This document shows positions 58,104-64,000 of a stretch of 64,000 nt of DNA, one piece after another. Position 1 is the stretch's first letter; every line of letters starts with the position of its first letter. Source of the DNA: CAWJNF01 sp963844235 (GTDB taxonomy: Bacteria > Actinomycetota > Thermoleophilia > Gaiellales > Gaiellaceae). Location of the stretch: the NCBI GenBank assembly GCA_963844235.1, contig CAWJNF010000008.1:372001-436000 (forward strand), given 5' to 3'. A program made the position numbers and the translations under genes. The notes under the pieces were generated by a model. That model ran no database searches. It saw nothing but the letters and a program-made list of their open reading frames with translations, and was not told the origin of the DNA.

Positions 58104-58109
58104 ATTCTA
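58104..58109 (-). promoter_or_regulatory. -10 hexamer TAGAAT of the FHA-protease (leadered)
   Basis: TAGAAT on the minus strand ends 31 nt before the ATG, leaving room for the observed Shine-Dalgarno. The 304-nt divergent region to the second kinase holds no other element I can support. Confidence 0.4.
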
Positions 58110-58376
58110 TGCGCCTTCCCGAGAGGAAACGACTGGACCGGCAACTATGCTCGCGCCGCGGTGCTCCTGGGAGTTCTGACCGGGCGACGGCTCGGGTACG
58201 ACCGTCGTCGTGACCGGCGGGCGACGGCCGCCTCGGGGAGAGCGCACGCGGGCCCAGGCCGGCGACGAAGAGGCCGTCTCGTCGCGCCGGCGGCTGTCGC
58301 GAGCCCGGAGCGCACGCAGCCATCGCTCCCCGAGCGCCCAACCCGCGCTGGAGCATGGTAGAACGTGACTATCGCA

Positions 58377-61239
58377 ATGAGTGTCTACACCGACCCGCGG
58401 ATCGGCACGGAGCTCGCCGGCTACCGGATCGAGGGGCTGGTCGGTCGGGGCGGCATGGGCGTCGTCTACCGCGCCGTTCAGACGCGTCTCGAGCGCCACG
58501 TGGCGCTCAAGATCCTGGCGCCTGAGCTCGCACACGACACCGGCTTCCGCGAGCGGTTCGAACGCGAGTCCCATCTTGCGGCGTCGATCGATCACCCGAA
58601 CATCATCCCGATCTACGAAGCCGGAGAAGCCGACGGCGTCCTGTTCATCGTCATGCGCTACGTCGAGGGTATCGACCTGAAGGCGCGGCTCGAGCAGGCG
58701 CAGCGGCTCGAGCCCGTGCCGACGTTGAACATCCTCGGCCAGGTCGCCGCCGCGCTCGACACGGCGCACGGGAAGGGCCTCATCCACCGTGACATCAAGC
58801 CCGGGAACATCGTCATCGCGTCCGGGATCGACGTGCACGGATCGGACCATGTCTACCTGACGGACTTCGGCATCGCCAAGCACGCGGCATCCCGGGCAGG
58901 TCTCACGCGAACCGGCCATTTCGTCGGAACCCTCGACTACGCGGCTCCGGAGCAGATCGAGGGGCGCGCTCTCGACGGGCGGGCCGACGTCTATGCGCTC
59001 GGTTGCGTGCTCTACCAGTGCCTCTCAGGGAAGCTGCCATTCGAGCGGGACAGCGAGGTCGCCGTCCTCTACGCCCACCTGGTCGAGCCCCCGCCGGCCC
59101 TCTCGGCGGTGCGTCCCGATCTTCCCCCGGGCCTCGACGCGGTCATCGCGAAAGCGATGGCGAAGCCCCGGGAGAACCGCCAGGCGACGGCTCGAGAGCT
59201 CGTGGCCGAGGCGCGGGCCACCCTGGCGGCAGTGCCGGCTTCTGCGGCCGTTGCGCTGCCTGCCGCGCGGTCGTCGCGCGGCCTTCTGCGTCGGCTCCGC
59301 CGGAGCAGCCCCGCTGCCCCGGCGGCGGCGGCAGCGGCTGCGGCGGCGGCCCTCGACACGGGTGCTCCCGGCCCCGCGCTGCCCGCATCCGCCGCAGGAA
59401 CCGGCGCACTTGCCGCGGACGGCGTCTCGGCCGGCGCGGCTGTTCCGCCCCTGGAGGCCGAGGTGGCGCCGGCTGCGGCCGGCATGACGGAAGGCTCGGA
59501 GCCGGTTTCCTCCGATGGTCCGACACCGGGCGAGCCGGAGGCGACGTTGATCGGCAGCACTGCGGTCGAGCCGGCGCCGCCGGCGCCCGAGACGAGAGCC
59601 GGGACCGAGGTGCCCGGCCTGGCAGCGGCCGCGGGCCTGGCGGGCACGCTCGCCGGCGCCGCGGCGACGGGCGCAGGCGCGGCCGCCGAGCCCACCGTTC
59701 TGGGTGAGCAGAGCCCGGCGTCGGCAACCGCGCCGGTGACGGATGCGGCGGGCGCGGCCACTGTCCTGGGCGGAGACAGGGTGGCTCCCGCAGGCGAGAC
59801 GGCCTTCGCCGAGGCCGAGCCGGTTGCGGGCGAGACCGTGCTCGGCGAAGTCCGGAAGAGCAGGCGTCCGATATCGCCGCGGTCGAGCCGGTGGCAGCGG
59901 AGCCGAGCCGACCACGGACTGGTTCGCCGAGGAGACGGCGACCGTCCTGCGAGACACGGGCGGGCGCGAGACCGTCCTCGAGCCGGGCGATGCGATCTCG
60001 GAGGTCGAGGTGGACGCGGAGCCGGTAGGCCTGCTTCCGACCGCGATCGCCGGCGCCGCCACCGCGGGGGGCGCTGCGTCTGCGGGAATGACCCATGTAG
60101 CCGACTCCGGCGAGGCGACCGTGCCTCCGGCGACCGTGCCTCCGGCGCCCACGCCATCGGTTGCCGAACCCGGCCGTCCACGTCGACGGCTCGTGCTCCT
60201 GCTCGCTGCCCTGGCCGCGGTGGTCGCCGCCGTCATCGTCGCCGTGGTCGTCGCGACGGGCGGAGGCGAGGAAGCGGCTCCGACAGATCCTCCAGCGTCG
60301 CCAGCGTCGCCAGCCGAGCCGGCGACGCCCCCGTCCGAGACCCAGCCCGCGGCTCCAGCGGAGACGCCGTCGACGCCTCCCACTACTCCTACGAGCCCGC
60401 CGTCGATCGAGGCCGGGACGCTCCCGCGCGGAGCGGTCGGCAGCCCCTACGACGCCACGCTGACCGCGTCGGGGGGCACCGAGCCCTACACCTGGTCGCT
60501 GACCTCGGGCGCCCTGCCCGCCGGGCTCTCGCTGGGCGAGGACGGTGTCGTCAGCGGCACGCCCACGGCGGAGGAGACCGCCGACTTCACGGCGGAGGTA
60601 GCCGACGCGGATGGGCAGTCGGCGACGCAGAGCTTCACGATCGCCGTCGTCTACGAGTTCACGGAGGAGCAGCGGCTCCTGCGCTCCCAGGCGAGGGTCG
60701 ACCTGCGCCGCACGTGTGTCCCTCTCGATGCCGGTAGCGTTCCCGGCCGGGCCGTGGCAGGCATCTCGTGCGGCGAGGGAGGGCCCGTAAGGGCCACCTA
60801 CTTCCTCTTCCCGTCCGGCGAGACGATGAGCGCGTACTACGGCGGACTGCGACCCGCCGGCATCGAGCGCGACTCCGGCACTTGCGGACTGGACAACCCG
60901 ACCGCCGAGAACGAGTACCTGAGGGGCGGCAACGTGCTGGGGCGCATGCTCTGCCACGAGGTCGACGGACGCCCGCGCATCGTCTGGACGAACGACGAGT
61001 CCAACGTCGTGTCGGTCGTGCGCCGCACGGACACGAACTCGATCGGCCCCCTCGTGACGTGGTGGGAGGTTCCAGGGTACGAGCAGGCGGTCGATCCCCC
61101 GCCGCCACCGCCTTCGAGCGGCGGCAGCACCGGTGGCAGCACGGGCGGCAGCAGCGGTGGCAGCACGGGCGGAAGCAGCAGCGGAGGAAGCAGCGGCGGA
61201 GGCAGCACCGGCGGCAGCACGGGCGGGGGCGGGGCCTAG
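58377..61239 (+). CDS. Second transmembrane Ser/Thr kinase (STK2), frameshifted in its linker as read
   Basis: A paralogue of STK1. Kinase domain: GRGGMGVVYRA, VALKIL, LIHRDIKPGNIV, TDFGIAK, YAAPEQIEG. A very long Ala/Pro/Glu linker is interrupted: the frame is open to ETVLGEV (about 59853), then acidic SPEEQASDIAAVEPVAAEPS is read in a second frame, and PTTDWFAEETATVLRDTGG onward in a third. Two missing single bases (about 59850 and 59910) would give one chain of about 954 residues. After them come a membrane helix (LVLLLAALAAVVAAVIVAVVV), an Ig-like GSPYDATLTASGGTEPYTWSLTSGALPAGLSL domain, the same C-terminal module as STK1, and a Gly/Ser/Thr tail. ATG 58377 is chosen to match STK1 (SVYTDPRIGTELAGY); GTG 58365 is possible. 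Confidence 0.85.
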
Positions 61240-61252
61240 CTGTCGGCTAGGC
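61234..61252. terminator. Palindrome made from two convergent stop codons
   Basis: GCCTAG, 7-nt loop, CTAGGC: the left arm holds the STK2 stop TAG, and the right arm holds the stop of the convergent rhomboid gene on the other strand. The genes' stops are only 7 nt apart. Confidence 0.5.
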
Positions 61253-62113
61253 GAGCCCGCGGACCTTCGCGTACGCGATCAGAACGCTCACGATGCCGAT
61301 CGCGACGAGCGCCGCGATGCTCGCGGCACCCTCGCGAGAAAGGAGCGGACGCTGGCGCCCGAAGTGCTCGAGGGCGAGCATGCAGAGCGCGCCGCCGATG
61401 AGACCGCCGATGTGGCCTCCGATCGAGACGTTCGAGAGCACGAATCCCAGCGCCAGGTTGATGACGATCACGAACAGCGCCTGCCCGCCGAAGATCGCGA
61501 TGCCCTTGCCGCGCTCGAGCACGAGGCCGGCGCCGAGGATCCCGAACACCGCGCCCGAGGCGCCTACCGTAGGCACGCCGGGGGCCACGAGCAGTGCGCC
61601 CGCAGCGCCGGCGAGCGCCGAGACGAGGTAGATGCCCAGGTAGCGCCCCGGCCCGACGAAGGCCTCCAGATTGCGCCCGAACCACCAGAGGAAGAGCATG
61701 TTGAACGCGAGATGGAGCAGGCCGCCGTGCAGGAAGGCGGACGTGATCAGCCGCCACCACTCGCCGTCGGCGACGAGTGGCCCGAAGAGGGCGCCGTTCA
61801 CGAAGACCTCGCCCGACGTCCCGCTGATGTCGCCGGCGGTGATCAGTTGGGCCATGAACACGACGGCGTTGAGCGCGATCAGCGTGTACGTGACGATGCC
61901 GGTCGGTGCCCGCCCGCTCGCCTTGGAAACCCGCCGAACCTGCTTGCGCGCGCCTGTCGGCACGCCGGCACACTCGGGACAGCGGTGCCCGACCGGGCCC
62001 TGGACGAGGCAGTCCGTGCAGATAGGCCGCTCGCACGTGACACAGCTGAGGCCGGTCTCGACCCGGGGGTGGCGGTAGCAGACCGTGCGCTCCGTCGTGC
62101 TCGGCTCGGCCAT
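61247..62113 (-). CDS. Rhomboid family intramembrane protease with N-terminal zinc-binding segment
   Basis: A 288-residue rhomboid. The N-terminal ~50 residues hold a B-box-like zinc segment (CYRHPRVETGLSCVTCERPICTDCLVQGPVGHRCPEC). Six membrane helices follow with WWRLITSAFLHGGLLHLAFNMLFLWWFG, the catalytic Ser in VGASGAVFGILGAG, and the catalytic His in IGGHIGGLIGGAL. It cleaves membrane proteins within the bilayer; substrates are unknown, though the neighbouring single-pass kinases are candidates by proximity only. TAGGAT 6 nt before the ATG suggests a leaderless mRNA. Confidence 0.92.
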   Translation of the reverse strand: MAEPSTTERTVCYRHPRVETGLSCVTCERPICTDCLVQGPVGHRCPECAGVPTGARKQVRRVSKASGRAPTGIVTYTLIALNAVVFMAQLITAGDISGTSGEVFVNGALFGPLVADGEWWRLITSAFLHGGLLHLAFNMLFLWWFGRNLEAFVGPGRYLGIYLVSALAGAAGALLVAPGVPTVGASGAVFGILGAGLVLERGKGIAIFGGQALFVIVINLALGFVLSNVSIGGHIGGLIGGALCMLALEHFGRQRPLLSREGAASIAALVAIGIVSVLIAYAKVRGLA

Positions 62114-62119
62114 GGGCTC

Positions 62120-62125
62120 ATCCTA
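62120..62125 (-). promoter_or_regulatory. -10 hexamer TAGGAT, leaderless-type, for the rhomboid gene
   Basis: TAGGAT on the minus strand ends 6 nt before the ATG at 62113. The divergent comB -10 box starts 49 nt away. Confidence 0.55.
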
Positions 62126-62173
62126 GTCGGCGGCCTCGCGGGCCCGGTGGGCTGCCCGCCCCACGCAAGCCTC

Positions 62174-62179
62174 TAGAGT
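62174..62179 (+). promoter_or_regulatory. -10 hexamer TAGAGT, leaderless-type, for comB
   Basis: TAGAGT ends 7 nt before the comB GTG, preceded by C so that CTAG is formed. Confidence 0.55.
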
Positions 62180-62186
62180 CGAGGAC

Positions 62187-62885
62187 GTGCGCGTCCACGT
62201 CGCCTTCACGCCCGCCGAGGCGGCCTCGGCACAGACCGCGATCGTCGTCGACGTCCTCCGGGCGACGTCGTCGATCGTGCAGGCACTCGCTTCCGGCTAC
62301 CGGCGAGCGCTCTGCTGCGGCGAGATCGAGGAGGCCCAGGCGCTGCGCAGGACGCTGGGAGCGGGAGTGCTCGCCGGCGAGCGCGAATGCGTGCGTATCC
62401 CCGGCTTCGACCTCGGCAACTCGCCGCGTGAGTTCGTCGAGCCGCACGGCGACACGGTGATCCTGACGACGACGAACGGCACGCGCGCGCTCGTCGCGGC
62501 GGCGAGCCGGTGCGAACGCGTGCTCGCCGGGTCGCTGCTCAACCTCGAAGCGGTCGCCGACGCAGCGCGGTCTGAAAGCGGGGACGTCGCCATCGTTTGC
62601 GCGGGCGTTCTGGGCGAGCTCGCGATGGACGACGCGTACTGCGCGGGGAGGCTGGCAGAGCTTCTCGGTGGCCAGCCCACGGATGCGGCGTCGGCGGCGA
62701 TGCGCCTCGCGCGTTCGTTTCCCGACGCCGAGGAGGGGCTCGCCGCGAGCCAGAGCGCCCGGAACCTCCTCGCGGCCGGGCTCGCGGAGGACATCGCATG
62801 GTGCGCGCGCGAGAGCACCTTCGACGTGGTGCCGGCGGTCGTCGGGTTGCACGGCGGCGGCGCCGTCGAGCTCCAGCCGCTGTAG
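62187..62885 (+). CDS. comB: 2-phosphosulfolactate phosphatase family protein
   Basis: A 232-residue ComB-family phosphatase, in methanogens the 2-phosphosulfolactate phosphatase of coenzyme M synthesis. Conserved blocks: AIVVDVLRATSSIVQALASG, CVRIPGFDLGNSPREF, TVILTTTNGTRAL, AIVCAGVLGELAMDDAYCAGRL, and QSARNLLAAGLAEDIAWCARES. In bacteria without CoM the family's substrate is uncertain, so the activity is by homology only. No partner genes of sulfolactate metabolism lie near. Confidence 0.88.
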   Translation: MRVHVAFTPAEAASAQTAIVVDVLRATSSIVQALASGYRRALCCGEIEEAQALRRTLGAGVLAGERECVRIPGFDLGNSPREFVEPHGDTVILTTTNGTRALVAAASRCERVLAGSLLNLEAVADAARSESGDVAIVCAGVLGELAMDDAYCAGRLAELLGGQPTDAASAAMRLARSFPDAEEGLAASQSARNLLAAGLAEDIAWCARESTFDVVPAVVGLHGGGAVELQPL

Positions 62886-62906
62886 GGGCCGGATCTCATC
62901 CGGCCC
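62886..62906 (+). terminator. Palindromic terminator directly after comB
   Basis: Arm GGGCCGGAT, loop CTC, arm ATCCGGCCC follows the comB TAG at once, then GTTTCATCT. It is identical to the element after the FHA-protease, read from that gene's strand. The short T-run makes it the most terminator-like hairpin in the window. Confidence 0.65.
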
Positions 62907-62981
62907 GTTTCATCTGACCTGCGCCAGAGCACAGGTCAAGCTCGATGACCTGAGTGGAACGAATCGTCGGCACATTTCCCC

Positions 62982-63011
62982 TTGACAGGAGAACACATGT
63001 TCGTGTAGAAC
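62982..63011 (+). promoter_or_regulatory. SOS promoter: -35 TTGACA, -10 TAGAAC
   Basis: TTGACA (62982-62987) and TAGAAC (63006-63011) are separated by 18 nt upstream of the imuB-like gene. It is the only consensus -35 found in the window and is covered by LexA-type boxes. Confidence 0.6.
62991..63002. promoter_or_regulatory. LexA (SOS) box 1
   Basis: GAACACATGTTC matches the Gram-positive LexA dyad GAAC-N4-GTTC and lies in the spacer between the -35 and -10 of the imuB-like gene. Confidence 0.75.
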
Positions 63012-63019
63012 ATATGTTC
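63008..63019. promoter_or_regulatory. LexA (SOS) box 2
   Basis: GAACATATGTTC is a perfect palindrome of the same dyad type, 17 bp centre-to-centre from box 1. It overlaps the -10 and ends 2 nt before the start codon, so bound LexA would block both initiation and the start region. Confidence 0.78.
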
Positions 63020-63021
63020 CC

Positions 63022-64000
63022 ATGGTCGCCTGCATCTCGGTTCCCGCGTTTGCCCTCAGAGCAGCGCTCCGTGCCCGGCCCGACCTCGCACTCCATCCTG
63101 TGGCGCTGGCTCCTGCGCCTGGAGAGCCCGACCTCGTCGGCCCGTGCACCGGCAAGGCCGAGCGGGCCGGCGTTCGGCCCGGCATGCGGCTCGGGGAGGC
63201 GCTCGCCACGTGCCCGTCGCTCGCGCTCGTCGAGCAGGATCCAGCCGCTGTCAACGAGGAGTGGGAGCGCATGCTCCGCCGTCTCGAGGACGCCGGCCTC
63301 GCCGTCGAGCCGGTCGAGCCGGGCTGCGCCTACTTCGATACCACGGGCGTCGAGCGTCTTGCCGGTGGCCTCCGCGCCGTGCTCCGGCGTGCTCTCGATG
63401 CTGCCGGGCCGGAATGGAATCCCCGTGTCGGCGCCGCCGGGCGGCGCTTCGCCGCGCTCGCCGCCGCCAGCATCGCTCCTCCCTGCCGCGCCGTTGTCGT
63501 CGACGACGGCGAGGAGGCGCTCTTCCTCGAGCCGCTCCCCCTCGATCTGCTGCCGCTCGACCATAACCGCCGCCGTGAGCTCTCCGAGCTTGGCATTCGC
63601 CGTCTCGGCGAGCTCGCCAGGCTGCCACGCTCCTCGGTGGCCGACCGGCTCGGCGCCGACGGTGCGCAGGCGTGGCATCGTGCCGCAGGAGAGGACGGCG
63701 CGCGTGTAGCGCCTCGGCAGCCGCCGTCCGAGTTGGCCGAGGCGATCGCCTTCCCCGAGTCGATCGCGAATGCCGTCACGCTCGAGCGTGCGCTCGCGGC
63801 GTTGCTCGACCGTCTGCTCGCCAGGCCGGAACGGGCGGGGCGAGAGCCGCGAGAGCTGGCCGTGTCGGCCCGGCTCGTCGGAGGCGGATCCTGGCGACGC
63901 TCCTTGACGTTGCGCGAGCCGACCGCGGAGCAGCGACGCCTGCTGGCAGCACTGGGGCCGAAGCTGACCGAGCTTCCAGCCCCAGCCGTCGAGCTTCGCC
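63022..64000 (+). CDS. imuB: ImuB-like Y-family polymerase homologue (3' end outside window)
   Basis: The frame starts at ATG 63022 and runs open past base 64000 (326 codons seen). It has the Y-family layout: VACISVPAFALRAALRARPDLALHPVALAP, AERAGVRPGMRLGEALATCPSLALVEQDP, EEWERMLRRLEDAGLAVEPVEPGCAYFDTTGVERLAGG, and helix-hairpin ELGIRRLGELARLPRSSVADRLG. Catalytic carboxylates are missing: the first Asp region reads CISVPAF and the usual SxDE is VEPGCAY before FDTTG. That is the ImuB pattern, a non-catalytic Y-family protein that links ImuA, the clamp and DnaE2. Tandem LexA boxes in its promoter support SOS-induced mutagenesis. dnaE2 would be expected beyond the window. Confidence 0.85.
   Translation, partial: MVACISVPAFALRAALRARPDLALHPVALAPAPGEPDLVGPCTGKAERAGVRPGMRLGEALATCPSLALVEQDPAAVNEEWERMLRRLEDAGLAVEPVEPGCAYFDTTGVERLAGGLRAVLRRALDAAGPEWNPRVGAAGRRFAALAAASIAPPCRAVVVDDGEEALFLEPLPLDLLPLDHNRRRELSELGIRRLGELARLPRSSVADRLGADGAQAWHRAAGEDGARVAPRQPPSELAEAIAFPESIANAVTLERALAALLDRLLARPERAGREPRELAVSARLVGGGSWRRSLTLREPTAEQRRLLAALGPKLTELPAPAVELR

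Noticed and set aside
61116..61236. Short repeated GGCAGCACC-type units
   Set aside because: They are the coding sequence of the Gly/Ser/Thr tail of the second kinase, not a separate repeat array.
1..64000. tRNA and rRNA genes
   Set aside because: I looked for tRNA T-arm (GGTTCGAATCC-like) and rRNA conserved segments and found none that could fold into a full gene; a dedicated tRNA search would settle it.

Overview
The window is a GC-rich (roughly 70 %), densely packed chromosomal segment with mostly GTG starts. Its gene orders are actinobacterial: hisS-aspS, alaS-ruvX-mltG-aroE-aroC-aroKB-aroQ-pepP-efp-nusB, and tlyA-nadK-recN-steA-steB-pyrG-NUDIX (the order around Rv1694-Rv1700 of Mycobacterium). 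With a fused AroKB, an alpha/beta-type glycyl-tRNA synthetase, a DUF3866 gene and pervasive leaderless-type promoters, a deep-branching actinobacterium of the Thermoleophilia/Gaiellales kind is the best guess. That placement is inference. No rRNA, tRNA, CRISPR array or intact transposase was found.

Layout. 1-7.5 kb: tRNA charging and modification (hisS, aspS, mnmA, alaS). 7.5-9.5 kb: a secreted lamin-tail/cadherin-like/RTX protein on the minus strand, with an operator-rich divergent region upstream. 10-20.7 kb: ruvX, mltG, the shikimate genes, pepP, efp, an AccB fused to a degenerate carboxyltransferase, nusB, an XseB-like gene and a polyprenyl synthase. 20.8-34.2 kb: tlyA, nadK, recN, steA/steB, a GT2-MraY-like fusion, pyrG (frameshifted as read), hydrolases, DUF3866 and NUDIX. 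34.4-42.1 kb: ald, deoB, deoA, mutM, a P1 peptidase, a phosphoesterase and glutaredoxin. 42.1-53.8 kb: recO, an MFS transporter, an esterase, glyQ/glyS, the PPDK regulator and ppdK. 53.9-62.1 kb: two transmembrane Ser/Thr kinases interleaved with an FHA-tethered HtrA-like protease and a rhomboid protease. 62.2-64 kb: comB, then a doubly LexA-boxed promoter driving an imuB-like gene cut by the window end.

Three sequence-level themes stand out. (1) About twenty genes have a TANNNT hexamer 6-9 nt before a GTG/ATG start, which predicts leaderless mRNAs; the genes with clear Shine-Dalgarno sequences (the RTX protein, a micropeptide, glutaredoxin, the DUF4349 lipoprotein, the FHA-protease) generally lack this arrangement. 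(2) Four copies of a MITE-like element with CTAG-flanked inverted ends lie between genes; two of them end exactly in the -10 hexamer of the next gene. (3) Palindromes are built around stop codons, including an identical stop-plus-hairpin sequence behind two unrelated genes.

The most system-like locus is the kinase/FHA-protease/kinase/rhomboid block. Both kinases carry the same cysteine-containing extracellular C-terminal module that I do not recognise, and the protease between them has the phosphothreonine-reading domain such kinases would feed. Apparent frameshifts in pyrG and in the second kinase should be checked against raw reads before being treated as biology.
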